From NCBI GenBank assembly GCA_052103955.1, contig JBQELO010000005.1:62001-126000 (forward strand): a DNA stretch of 64,000 nucleotides. The letters run 5' to 3'. The notes beneath the pieces were generated by a model that worked only from the letters and a program-made list of their open reading frames with translations, was not told the DNA's origin and ran no database searches. How positions within the stretch are numbered: position 1 is the stretch's first letter; every line of letters starts with the position of its first letter. Shown piece after piece: positions 34,441 to 43,001 of this stretch. The position numbers and the translations under genes were made by a program. This stretch comes from Paenalcaligenes sp052103955. Its GTDB lineage: Bacteria > Pseudomonadota > Gammaproteobacteria > Burkholderiales > Burkholderiaceae_B.

Positions 34441-35809
34441 CTGTGTACGTAGGAAAATGCAGCGTAAATTCAGTTTCTGTCTGCGTACTACTAACCAATA
34501 CCTCGCCACCATGCATTTGCATGATGGACTTCACAATAGCCAACCCTAAGCCGCCAGAATCATCTGGACGTGAGCGTGACGCATCACAGCGATAAAACCT
34601 ATCAAACAATTTAGGTAAATGATGGCTGTCTATTTGTGAACCATGGTTACTAACTACCACATCCGTACCGGTATCACAGGCATGGCTACGCAACGTAATA
34701 ATGCTATTTGGCTCACCATACCGTATGGCGTTAGCTAACAAATTCGCTAAACAACGGCGTAGCAATCTAAGGTCTGCCTGAAGCGCCCCCGTCGCCTGCA
34801 CCGCTATACGCATCCCACGCTCTTGCGCCATACCCTCAAAGTAATCAGAAAGCTGTTGTGCAAGTGTGTGTAAATCAACCTGTTCATAGTGCAGCACCGT
34901 ATCCTGTTTTTCTGCTCTGGCCAGAAACAGCATGTTATCTATCATGCGCGACAAACGCTCGTACTCTTCCTGCAACGACTCCAGTAACTGCTCGTAGCCC
35001 TCTAACGTGGGTGGTCGAGACAACGCCAACTGATTCTGAATCATCAAAGTATTTAGCGGCGTACGCATTTCGTGAGCTAAATCCTCAGAGAATTGCGAGA
35101 GCCTGCTATAGCCTTCCTCTAGCCGCGCCAACATCGAATTCAATGCTGCCGTTACAGCCTGCAGCTCTTGCGGCTGACTATGCTCATCCAAGCGTAACTT
35201 CAAGTCATGAGGCCCTATATCTGCAGCCTGTTTACTTAAATAAAGTAACGGTTTTAGGCCCCGACGCGCTGCTTCCCACCCCACCACAAAGGTCAACAGC
35301 ACCCCCACCAGCCAAGCAATCATCAGATTATGGCTATACACCGCCATCATGCTATTACGTTCTTTCAGGACTTTAGCTGCGACAATAAACACAACATTAT
35401 CGCCCTCACCCACCGTCGCCCATGCCATACGTGCAGGCTCTGCTGCCTCTATCGTAAACAGCATAGAAGATTTCAACTCGCTTAGTGCAGGCATGCTAAA
35501 CCCCGCAGGGTTCACCTCAATCAGCACCGTGCCCTCAGCACTCACAATCCAGAGTAAGTTTTCTTTATTCCCCATCATGTTGTCGTACATCTCGGGCTGG
35601 CTTTTCAACGCTGCTATATTTTGGTTATCGTTGATAATGGCTTTGATTCTATCCACTCGTCCCACCAAAGATAGATCATCACGCTGAGACACCTCGCTCT
35701 CCAGCGAGTTATACACATACGCCCCCATCAATGCGAACAACACCGCACTGATAAGCGAAAACAGTATCGCCAGTCTTAGCCGCAGGCTAATGTTTCGTTT
35801 GGCTCTCAA
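34436..35809 (-). CDS. hprS: Sensor histidine kinase, HprS/CusS type
   Basis: 457 residues in the inner membrane. Two helices (about 12-34 and 162-182) flank a periplasmic domain of about 125 residues. A HAMP region follows, then a HisKA box with H246 (EDLAHEMRTPLN) and a HATPase with N (ANAIRYG), G1 and G2 (GGLGLAIV) boxes. The periplasmic domain is rich in methionine (M74, M78, M79, M106, M116, M128, M154, M155) and has no cysteine. It overlaps the response regulator by 4 bases. Context next to msrPQ points to HprS (oxidant sensing) rather than copper sensing. Confidence 0.85.
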   Translation of the reverse strand: MRAKRNISLRLRLAILFSLISAVLFALMGAYVYNSLESEVSQRDDLSLVGRVDRIKAIINDNQNIAALKSQPEMYDNMMGNKENLLWIVSAEGTVLIEVNPAGFSMPALSELKSSMLFTIEAAEPARMAWATVGEGDNVVFIVAAKVLKERNSMMAVYSHNLMIAWLVGVLLTFVVGWEAARRGLKPLLYLSKQAADIGPHDLKLRLDEHSQPQELQAVTAALNSMLARLEEGYSRLSQFSEDLAHEMRTPLNTLMIQNQLALSRPPTLEGYEQLLESLQEEYERLSRMIDNMLFLARAEKQDTVLHYEQVDLHTLAQQLSDYFEGMAQERGMRIAVQATGALQADLRLLRRCLANLLANAIRYGEPNSIITLRSHACDTGTDVVVSNHGSQIDSHHLPKLFDRFYRCDASRSRPDDSGGLGLAIVKSIMQMHGGEVLVSSTQTETEFTLHFPTYTE

Positions 35810-36477
35810 CGCTCACCCTCTATCCTGTACCCCATACCGCGTACGGTTTGAATCAACTTTAGGTCAAAGTCATCGTCAATCTTGGCCCGCAAACGGCGTA
35901 TGGCCACATCCACCACATTGGTATCACTATCAAAATTCATGTCCCACACTTGTGAGGCAATCTGACTGCGAGACATCACTTCTCCCGTGTGCTGCAACAA
36001 CAAGTGCAAGAGCGCAAATTCCTTATTGGTAAGATCAATGCGTTGCCCACCTCGTATGGCACGACGTTTCAAGATATCCACCTCTAAATCTGCCAATACA
36101 AAAACCTCTTGTTGCCGCACAGGCTGTCTACGCAACAACGTACGTACACGCGCCAGCAATTCGGCATACGAGAAAGGCTTAATCAAATAGTCGTCCGCAC
36201 CTAGCTCTAAGCCTTTAACCCTGTCTTCTACTGCGTCTCGCGCCGTTAAAAACAGTACAGGAACTTGGCTAGACTCACGTAACCGACTCAGTAGCCCCCA
36301 TCCGTCTAGACCTGGTAGCATCACGTCCAAAATCAGCAAATCAAACTCTGTAGCACGCGCCATAAACAGCCCATCAATACCATCATGGGCAATGTCCACG
36401 TGATAGCCTGACTCTGACAGACCTTTCTTCAGATACTGTGCAGACTTGATTTCATCTTCAACAATTAAGATTTTCAT
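35806..36477 (-). CDS. hprR: Response regulator, HprR/CusR type (OmpR family)
   Basis: 223 residues. Receiver domain with phospho-acceptor D51 (LLILDVMLPGLDGW) and K in DYLIKPF; C-terminal winged helix with RSQIASQVWDMNFDSDTNVVDVAIRRLRAKID. It contains no cysteine at all. It is divergent from msrP, and the spacer holds the palindrome CATTACAAAACTGTAATG, which looks like an HprR box. In E. coli HprRS controls msrPQ in the same divergent layout. Confidence 0.87.
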   Translation of the reverse strand: MKILIVEDEIKSAQYLKKGLSESGYHVDIAHDGIDGLFMARATEFDLLILDVMLPGLDGWGLLSRLRESSQVPVLFLTARDAVEDRVKGLELGADDYLIKPFSYAELLARVRTLLRRQPVRQQEVFVLADLEVDILKRRAIRGGQRIDLTNKEFALLHLLLQHTGEVMSRSQIASQVWDMNFDSDTNVVDVAIRRLRAKIDDDFDLKLIQTVRGMGYRIEGER

Positions 36478-36536
36478 GGGCTCATTATGTAAGGCTCTTG
36501 GCTGATTCTACTGAAGTTAAGATAAGAAATTACATA

Positions 36537-36554
36537 CATTACAAAACTGTAATG
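36537..36554. promoter_or_regulatory. HprR-box palindrome between hprR and msrP
   Basis: CATTACAAAACTGTAATG, with perfect 7-bp arms CATTACA/TGTAATG and a 4-base centre. It is 60 bases upstream of hprR and 90 bases upstream of msrP. The arms are those of E. coli HprR/CusR-type boxes. Confidence 0.8.
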
Positions 36555-36643
36555 CCCACGCAATCATCAGGTTATGCACAATAAGGAAAATGACCTTTAT
36601 CCTATAAACACAAAAAACAGCTGTTTTACTTTGGGACACGGTA

Positions 36644-37642
36644 ATGAAAAAACGAAACGTCACCCCGCTATTTACGCAACCCCTAGCCAGCGAGATCACT
36701 TCGCCCGAGGTGTTTGCTAAGCGCCGCAAAATACTGAGATTACTTGCAGCCGGTGCCGCTACCCCAGCACTGGCCCATTGGGCTATGCGTGATGCCAAAG
36801 CCAGCATGATGCCCTCACCCAACAGACGCCAAATGCTCAGCTCCATACCCAGCAGCATTGCTGGCGCCAATCTGGATGAGGCCATTACCCCCTACGACGA
36901 CGCCACCACCTACAACAACTTCTATGAATTTGGTCTAGATAAAGGTGATCCCGCTAAAAATGCGGATGCCATGCCTATCAGCCCTTGGAGCGTCAACATA
37001 GAAGGCTTGGTACACAAGCCCGGCGTCTGGTCCTTAGAGGACTTGCTGAGCCTATCTGCCATGGAGGAGCGCATCTACCGACTGCGCTGCGTTGAAGCAT
37101 GGAGCATGGTGATCCCTTGGGTAGGCTATTCGCTCGCCGAGCTTATTAAGAAAGTAGAACCCATGGGCAGCGCTAAGTATGTAGAGTTTGTCACCATGGC
37201 TGACCCACAAAGCATGCCGGGACTACGCAGTGGCGTACTAGATTGGCCTTACACTGAAGGGTTACGCATGGATGAGGCCATGCACCCACTTACCATGCTG
37301 ACCTTTGGTATGTATGGTGAGGTCTTGCCGAATCAAAACGGTGCTCCGGTACGTTTAGTCGTGCCTTGGAAATACGGTTTCAAAAGCGCTAAAAGCTTAG
37401 TCAGTATTCGTTTTGTGGAAGAGATGCCAGCCACCGCATGGAACAAAGCCGCGCGCCATGAGTACGGCTTTTACTCGAACGTGAACCCTGACGTCCCCCA
37501 TCGTCGTTGGAGCCAAAGCTCTGAACGAGTTATTGGTCAAAGTGGCTTCTTTGGGCCAAAACGTAAAACCGAAATGTTCAATGGCTATGCCGAGCAAGTA
37601 GGGCAACTGTATGCCGGCATGGATTTGACGCGTAATTTCTAA
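36644..37642 (+). CDS. msrP: Methionine sulfoxide reductase catalytic subunit MsrP
   Basis: A periplasmic molybdenum enzyme that reduces methionine sulfoxide in envelope proteins. 332 residues. A Tat signal (RR at 27-28 in AKRRKILRLLAAG) is followed by the sulfite-oxidase fold with the molybdopterin cysteine C149 (RLRCVEAWSM). Further blocks are LDWPYTEGLRMDEAMHPLTM and the C-terminal YAGMDLTRNF. The stop overlaps the msrQ start (TAATG), so the two are translationally coupled. Confidence 0.96.
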   Translation: MKKRNVTPLFTQPLASEITSPEVFAKRRKILRLLAAGAATPALAHWAMRDAKASMMPSPNRRQMLSSIPSSIAGANLDEAITPYDDATTYNNFYEFGLDKGDPAKNADAMPISPWSVNIEGLVHKPGVWSLEDLLSLSAMEERIYRLRCVEAWSMVIPWVGYSLAELIKKVEPMGSAKYVEFVTMADPQSMPGLRSGVLDWPYTEGLRMDEAMHPLTMLTFGMYGEVLPNQNGAPVRLVVPWKYGFKSAKSLVSIRFVEEMPATAWNKAARHEYGFYSNVNPDVPHRRWSQSSERVIGQSGFFGPKRKTEMFNGYAEQVGQLYAGMDLTRNF

Positions 37643-38274
37643 TGAGCCTCACCAGCGACCTCAACCTTGCGCTACTGCATCGCCTCACAAAACCGGTGCT
37701 GTGGTTGCTGTGCTTAACCCCTGCCGCGTGGTTAATCTACGGCTTATTCGCTAATGCTCTAGGTCCTAACCCTGCTGAAACCTTAATTCGTAGCACCGGA
37801 GACTGGTCACTACGCATGTTATGCCTTGCCTTGGCCATTACCCCCTTACGGCAACTATTCAATCTTTATGCCCTGGCAAAAATCCGCAGATTGATAGGCC
37901 TATTTACTTTCTTTTATGTGGTGCTGCACGCCGTGTGCTATGCCTGGTTCGATATGTACTGGCAATGGGGTGACATCTGGCACGACATACTGCAACGCCC
38001 CTTTATCTTGGTGGGCATGCTTACGTTCATCGTCTTGCTGTTACTAGCTATCACGTCACCAAAAGCGATACTCAAAGCCATGGGTGCTAAAAACTGGCAG
38101 CGTTTACACCATTGCATACACCTAGCAGCATGGCTGGCTCTTTTGCATTTCTACTGGATGCGACTGGGCAAAAACAACCTCAACGACGTGTTTATCTATG
38201 CCGCTATAGTCGTGGTGCTGCAAGGCTGGCGAGTATACAAACGCATGGCGCCTACTCAACGGAAAACCCATTAG
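37642..38274 (+). CDS. msrQ: Haem-containing membrane subunit MsrQ
   Basis: 210 residues, about six helices of the ferric reductase-like fold, passing electrons from the quinone pool or flavin reductase to MsrP. Haem ligand candidates are the His in VVLHAVCYAW and those in WQRLHHCIHLAAWLALLHFYW. Starts within the msrP stop codon. Length and order fit the family. Confidence 0.94.
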   Translation: MSLTSDLNLALLHRLTKPVLWLLCLTPAAWLIYGLFANALGPNPAETLIRSTGDWSLRMLCLALAITPLRQLFNLYALAKIRRLIGLFTFFYVVLHAVCYAWFDMYWQWGDIWHDILQRPFILVGMLTFIVLLLLAITSPKAILKAMGAKNWQRLHHCIHLAAWLALLHFYWMRLGKNNLNDVFIYAAIVVVLQGWRVYKRMAPTQRKTH

Positions 38275-38313
38275 ACGCGGCGTTACATAACGCTGATTTT
38301 CTACCACACCCTC

Positions 38314-38336
38314 TTTACATACGCAACGTATGTAAA
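38314..38336. promoter_or_regulatory. Palindromic operator 1 upstream of the MFS exporter
   Basis: Perfect 10-bp arms TTTACATACG and CGTATGTAAA around CAA. Its centre is 31 bases from that of operator 2, three helical turns. Form typical of TetR-family sites. No TetR gene is in the window. Confidence 0.75.
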
Positions 38337-38347
38337 TATGATTTCAA

Positions 38348-38364
38348 ACATACGCACCGTATGT
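38348..38364. promoter_or_regulatory. Palindromic operator 2 upstream of the MFS exporter
   Basis: ACATACG/CGTATGT arms of 7 bp around CAC, a second copy of operator 1. It ends 22 bases before the MFS start codon, so a bound protein would block the promoter or ribosome entry region. Confidence 0.75.
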
Positions 38365-38386
38365 ATAAATCATCAGGAATGTAGAA

Positions 38387-39580
38387 ATGAAGTCTGCACC
38401 ACTTGCCCTACCCCCTACTACTACCACGTCACAATGGTTAGCCGTCATGGCTGTGGCCTTGGCTACATTTTCAGTAGTGACCACCGAAATGCTGCCTGTG
38501 GGATTACTCACCTCTATTGCTCACAGCTTGCACACCACAACCGGTAGCGCAGGTTTAATGATTTCTTTGCCTGCTTTACTGGCGGCATTCTTTGCACCAC
38601 TCGTCGTCATCGCAGCAGGCAATGTAGACAGACGTCATATTCTTAGTGCGTTACTCGCGCTGTTAGCATTGGCAAATCTGGCCTCTGCACTGGCCCCCTC
38701 ACTGGGCTGGATGTTAGCCGCACGCATTGTGGTGGGCTTTTGTATGGGAGGTATTTGGGCCATCGCTGGCGGATTAGCAGCCAGATTAGTTGCCGCACCT
38801 TCTATAGGTTTAGCCACCTCTCTTATTTTTGGTGGCGTAGCCGCCGCATCGGTACTGGGTGTTCCACTGGGTGCTTTCATTGGTGATGCACTAGGGTGGC
38901 GCTGGGCCTTTGGTGGTATGGCACTATTCAGCCTGCTAATACTACTGCTACAACGATTCAGCCTACCCCCACTGCCTGTACAGCACTCGATTACACTTCA
39001 GCATTTCAAAGTTCAGCTACATAACCGCGCACTGTTAGCAGGGCTACTACTTACTCTACTGCTAGTCGCAGGCCACTTCGTGGCTTTCACCTTTGTACGT
39101 CCGCTTTTATTGTCGCTATCGCATATACCCGCGCAGTGGATAAGCGCATTGCTATTTGCCTATGGCATTGCCGGTATTGCTGGGAATTTTCTGGCAGGCA
39201 TGATCGCTGCGACCCGCACACGCTTTACCCTATTTACTATAGCGTTGGGGTTGGCTCTTATTCCTATATTGTTTCTATGGCTGGGCCATAGCCCCAGTCA
39301 TGGCACGGTGCTGATGATACTGTGGGGAGTACTCTATGGCGGTGTTTCCGTTAGCCTCATGACCTGGATGATGCGTGCCGCCCCGCAGGCCATAGAGATA
39401 GCAACAGCATTGTACGTAGGCGTGTTCAACATCGGTATTGCTGCTGGCTCATGGACTGGTGGTCAGCTTGTGGATAGCCTAGGGTTGCACAGTATGCTAG
39501 GCGTCGCCGCTACAACGGCTTGCGGCGCCCTACTGCTTAGCCTCACCTTACGCTTCACGGAAACAACAAAAGGGGCATAA
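38387..39580 (+). CDS. MFS exporter, DHA1 family (SotB/NepI-like)
   Basis: 397 residues, twelve helices. Family marks include FSVVTTEMLPVGLL in helix 1, GNVDRRHIL after helix 2 (motif A), ARIVVGFCMGGIWAIAGGLAARL, and VFNIGIAAGSWTGG in helix 11. Relatives export arabinose, purine nucleosides or drugs; the substrate here is unknown. Two strong palindromes in its promoter suggest tight repression with induction by the substrate. It lies 112 bases after msrQ, and those operators probably make it independent of msrPQ. Confidence 0.88.
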   Translation: MKSAPLALPPTTTTSQWLAVMAVALATFSVVTTEMLPVGLLTSIAHSLHTTTGSAGLMISLPALLAAFFAPLVVIAAGNVDRRHILSALLALLALANLASALAPSLGWMLAARIVVGFCMGGIWAIAGGLAARLVAAPSIGLATSLIFGGVAAASVLGVPLGAFIGDALGWRWAFGGMALFSLLILLLQRFSLPPLPVQHSITLQHFKVQLHNRALLAGLLLTLLLVAGHFVAFTFVRPLLLSLSHIPAQWISALLFAYGIAGIAGNFLAGMIAATRTRFTLFTIALGLALIPILFLWLGHSPSHGTVLMILWGVLYGGVSVSLMTWMMRAAPQAIEIATALYVGVFNIGIAAGSWTGGQLVDSLGLHSMLGVAATTACGALLLSLTLRFTETTKGA

Positions 39581-39590
39581 AGCCCCTTTG
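39566..39590. terminator. Shared terminator between the MFS gene and ychF
   Basis: An 8-bp stem (AAAGGGGC at 39569-39576 and 39582-39589) contains the MFS stop codon in its loop region. On the minus strand it is followed by TTTTGTTGTTT, so it serves ychF best. A second small hairpin (GGTGC/GCACC, about 39600-39613) precedes it on that side. Confidence 0.65.
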
Positions 39591-39626
39591 TGTCTGCAAT
39601 GGTGCAATCGCACCAGACGGTAACGC

Positions 39627-40718
39627 TTACACGTTAAACAAGAAGTTCAACACGTCGCCATCTTTAACGATGTACTCTTTACCTTCTGCGCGCATTTTGC
39701 CGGCTTCTTTAGCACCCTGCTCACCTTTGAACTGGATGAAATCATCGTAAGCAATAGTTTGCGCACGAATGAAACCACGCTCAAAGTCAGTGTGAATCAC
39801 ACCAGCAGCTTGAGGAGCCGTTGCACCCACAGGTACTGTCCACGCACGTACTTCTTTCACACCAGCCGTGAAGTACGTTTGCAGGCCTAACAAGTTATAG
39901 CCAGCACGAATCACGCGATTCAAACCCGCCTCTTCCATGCCCATGTCTTCCAAGAAGGCGGCTTTGTCTTCGTCGTCCAACTGAGCGATTTCTGCTTCAA
40001 CTGCAGCACATACAGCCACTACAGGTGAGTTTTCTTTATTGGCGTACTCGCGTACTTTATCCAAGAAGGGGTTGTTCTCGAAGCCGTCTTCTTTTACGTT
40101 GGCCACGTACATGGCTGGTTTAGCAGTAATGAAACAGAACTGCTTCAAATCCACCAACTCAGCTTCGTCGAAATCCAACGCGCGTACGGGTATACCTTGA
40201 CCCAACGCTTCGATAATGCGCTCTAACGATTTGCACAAACGGATCGCATCTTTATCACCGGAACGGGCAGTACGACCATGACGTTGCAACGCACGTTCAG
40301 CACTGGCCAAATCGGCCAAAGCCAACTCAGTATGAATGACCTCTAAGTCGTTCAGAGGATCAATTTTACCGGCTACGTGAACCACGTTTTCATCTTCGAA
40401 ACAGCGCACTACGTGCACGATGGCATCGGTTTCACGAATATTGGCCAAGAACTGGTTACCCAAGCCCTCACCTTCGGAAGCACCTGCCACCAAACCCGCG
40501 ATGTCCACGAACTCGACTACCGCAGGCAGAACACGCTCGGGGTTAACGATTTTGGCCAGCTCACCCAAACGAGCATCCGGCACTTCCACGATCCCCACGT
40601 TAGGCTCGATAGTGCAAAATGGATAGTTTTCTGCAGCAATACCAGCTTTGGTAAGGGCGTTGAACAGAGTAGATTTACCTACGTTGGGCAAGCCAACAAT
40701 GCCGCATTGAAGTGACAT
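39627..40718 (-). CDS. ychF: Redox-regulated ATPase YchF
   Basis: 363-residue Obg-related P-loop protein that prefers ATP. G1 is GLPNVGKSTLFNAL near residue 8, G3 VDIAGLVAGASEGEGLGNQFL, the altered G4 is NVKED, and a C-terminal TGS domain ends GDVLNFLFNV. It binds ribosomes. Standard length. Located after the pth-CPBP genes on the same strand in the common pth-ychF neighbourhood. Confidence 0.97.
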   Translation of the reverse strand: MSLQCGIVGLPNVGKSTLFNALTKAGIAAENYPFCTIEPNVGIVEVPDARLGELAKIVNPERVLPAVVEFVDIAGLVAGASEGEGLGNQFLANIRETDAIVHVVRCFEDENVVHVAGKIDPLNDLEVIHTELALADLASAERALQRHGRTARSGDKDAIRLCKSLERIIEALGQGIPVRALDFDEAELVDLKQFCFITAKPAMYVANVKEDGFENNPFLDKVREYANKENSPVVAVCAAVEAEIAQLDDEDKAAFLEDMGMEEAGLNRVIRAGYNLLGLQTYFTAGVKEVRAWTVPVGATAPQAAGVIHTDFERGFIRAQTIAYDDFIQFKGEQGAKEAGKMRAEGKEYIVKDGDVLNFLFNV

Positions 40719-40783
40719 GACGTTTCCGAAAACAAGAAAATTAAAAGGGGTATTGTAGCGGCTTAGTTGCCGCTTCCGGGCAT

Positions 40784-41596
40784 TTACAGCATATGCTCGG
40801 GCAAAGTACTAACAATCACCCAAACCAGTAGTAACGGACCACTATTGAAAATGGCATGTAAGACCATTGCAGCAGCGATACCGCGTCGTACGCGCAACCA
40901 CGACAGCACCAACCCCGTAACTAATTGGGGCAGTACCAACAAAGGTAGCAACAACCACGGCCCATTACCGAAATTGAAATTATAAAGATGCAAGCAGGCA
41001 AAAGCGATGGTAGACAGGTACATCACCCACCCAAAGTAGCGCACATACCAACGCGCCCACCCCATAGGCATAGCCTGTTTACCGCTTAAGCGTTGCCACC
41101 ATAAACGCCAACCTGTGGCTGTAGTCGCACCATGTAGCGGTGCACTGCTTAATGCTGGCTGCATTAATAAAAACACCAGCAGTGCTACTAATGCAATGCT
41201 GTACCACACTGGGCCACTAAATAAACACACTATGACAATAGGCCCCAACCACAGAAACTGTAGCGGCCTACGTAAGCCATAGCGAAACACTAATTCTTCT
41301 ACTATGGGTGCCCAAATCAAGGCTTGCAGCCAAGGCAGATTAGATAAATCTAACTTATGCTGCGCACCCGTAGCGCCAGCCACGGATGCTGCCAATGGCC
41401 CAAACAACGCCATATTAATCGCCCATAAACACAATGCCCAACACAGCAAGCGTTTTAAGGGTAGCGCAGTAAACCATTCTACTTGGACGGCATTGCCCAC
41501 ACTGCGGCTTGCACGCAAACGACTAAGGTTAGGTCTACGCAAGAAAACGAAGAAATCCTTTAGCTCATCGCGGAAACGCACAGTTTTAGCAGTCAT
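40784..41596 (-). CDS. CPBP-family intramembrane metalloprotease
   Basis: 270 residues with about seven hydrophobic segments. CPBP motifs are E100-E101-xxx-R105 (APIVEELVFRYGLRR), a His in FACLHLYNF (about 203) and a His in VLHAIFN (about 249). Members are CAAX-type proteases or immunity-like proteins; no substrate can be named. The start codon overlaps the pth stop (TAATG), so it is co-translated with pth. Confidence 0.87.
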   Translation of the reverse strand: MTAKTVRFRDELKDFFVFLRRPNLSRLRASRSVGNAVQVEWFTALPLKRLLCWALCLWAINMALFGPLAASVAGATGAQHKLDLSNLPWLQALIWAPIVEELVFRYGLRRPLQFLWLGPIVIVCLFSGPVWYSIALVALLVFLLMQPALSSAPLHGATTATGWRLWWQRLSGKQAMPMGWARWYVRYFGWVMYLSTIAFACLHLYNFNFGNGPWLLLPLLVLPQLVTGLVLSWLRVRRGIAAAMVLHAIFNSGPLLLVWVIVSTLPEHML

Positions 41597-42192
41597 TAAG
41601 GGCGGTTCTCAGTATGTAAGGTGCCGGTAGCGATTTCCATTTTCCCAGCCAGAATATCAGGCAAGATCGCATCGCAGCGATACAGCACATCTTCTATCTG
41701 GGATAACTCTTCTTTGCGCGGTGCATTCAGCACAAAACCGGCTACTTGTTGCGCAAGCCCCAGCGTACGGGGGTGTCCAATACCTATGCGCAAACGCCAG
41801 TAATCGGGGGTACCAAAGGCTTGGTGTATATCACGCAAACCATTATGCCCTGCATGTCCACCCGCAAATTTAATTTTGGCTTGGCCTGGCAACAAATCCA
41901 GCTCGTCATGCAAGACCAGAACTTGATCAGGAGTCAGCTTATAAAAGCGCATCAATGCACCCGCTGCCTGGCCTGAACGATTCATATACGTGATTGGTTT
42001 AGCAATAATAACGGCTTCGCCATCAAACCTGCCTTTCGCCACCCACGCATTGAAGTTTTTTTCTAGTGTAAAAGAAGCATGTAACTGTTGCGCCCACCGA
42101 TCAGCCAGCCAAAAGCCCGCATTATGACGGGTGGCTTCATATTCAGGACCGGGATTCCCCAAACCAATAATCAAACGTATGGCTTTAGACAT
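41596..42192 (-). CDS. pth: Peptidyl-tRNA hydrolase
   Basis: 198 residues. LIIGLGNPGPEYEATRHNAGF contains the catalytic H23; ITYMNRSGQA and LVLHDELDLLPGQAKIKFAGGHAGHNGLRDI are the other signature blocks. It releases tRNA from stalled peptidyl-tRNA. Preceded by a terminator behind rplY and followed by an overlapping CPBP gene. Confidence 0.97.
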   Translation of the reverse strand: MSKAIRLIIGLGNPGPEYEATRHNAGFWLADRWAQQLHASFTLEKNFNAWVAKGRFDGEAVIIAKPITYMNRSGQAAGALMRFYKLTPDQVLVLHDELDLLPGQAKIKFAGGHAGHNGLRDIHQAFGTPDYWRLRIGIGHPRTLGLAQQVAGFVLNAPRKEELSQIEDVLYRCDAILPDILAGKMEIATGTLHTENRP

Positions 42193-42225
42193 ATGCGTAT
42201 AGGCCTACAACAAACAGTACTAGAT

Positions 42226-42267
42226 CAACAAAAACAAACCCCCGACAGACTCTCTGGCAGGGGTTTG
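42226..42267 (-). terminator. Terminator behind prs-rplY
   Basis: CAAACCCC (42235-42242) pairs with GGGGTTTG (42260-42267); on the minus strand the arm is followed by TTTGTTTTTG. It separates rplY from pth. Confidence 0.8.
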
Positions 42268-42302
42268 ATACTGCTATAGATCGCTGTGATCTAAGGACAG
42301 AC

Positions 42303-42911
42303 TTAAGCTTCTTCGGAGGACTCGCCTTCTTCGCCTTCGTCATCAGCCTTAGAACCGCCAACAACCAAAGCTGCTGCCAGTACTGGGTTTTCTTCAGTAC
42401 CTGCGTACTCAACACCTGCTGGCAATTTGATTTGGTCCAACAGCATGTTTGCACCAGCTTCCATGTTGCCCAAATCTACAGTGATTTCAACTGGCAGGTT
42501 TTTTGGCAAACAAGTGATTTCCAAATCTACAGCAACGTGGCTGATAACTTGGCTGTGCAGTTTAACTGCTGGAGACTGATCACCATTCAGGTAGTTCAGT
42601 GGTACACGTGTAGTGATTTTCTCGCCAGCCATAACGCGCTGGAAATCAACGTGCATAACTTGCTGTTTGTATGGGTGCCATTGCACAGCACGAACCAGTA
42701 CGTCTTGAGCTTTACCGTCCAGTTCCATTGTCAGAATGGAAGCGTGGAAAGCAGGTTTGTTCAAGTCGTGGTAAATCTGGTTGTGGTCCAGAGCAATTAC
42801 TTGTGGCTCAGCGTTACCACCGTACACAACGGCAGGCACCTGACCAGCGCGACGCAGGCGGCGGCTCGCACCCGAACCCTGTACGCTACGCGAGGAAGCA
42901 GCAAATTTCAT
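42303..42911 (-). CDS. rplY: 50S ribosomal protein L25 (CTC form)
   Basis: 202 residues, the long L25/general stress CTC type: an N-terminal L25 domain (RSVQGSGASRRLRRAGQVPAVVYGG) and a C-terminal TL5 domain (about 100-185), then a Glu/Ser-rich acidic tail. It binds 5S rRNA. ATG 42911 is chosen because GGAG lies 7-10 bases upstream; the longer frame would need TTG. It follows prs by 90 bases. Confidence 0.96.
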   Translation of the reverse strand: MKFAASSRSVQGSGASRRLRRAGQVPAVVYGGNAEPQVIALDHNQIYHDLNKPAFHASILTMELDGKAQDVLVRAVQWHPYKQQVMHVDFQRVMAGEKITTRVPLNYLNGDQSPAVKLHSQVISHVAVDLEITCLPKNLPVEITVDLGNMEAGANMLLDQIKLPAGVEYAGTEENPVLAAALVVGGSKADDEGEEGESSEEA

Positions 42912-43001
42912 GAGAGACTCCAATATGGCCTAAAGGCCGATTCAATGACGCAGTTTATGCGTCGAAAATTAGGGTTACCGCGACCAGTAACCCTAGAAAA
43001 A

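Noticed and set aside
34436..36477. Copper-sensing CusRS call for the two-component system
   Set aside because: No copper efflux genes are present; the divergent msrPQ genes and the palindrome fit HprRS better.
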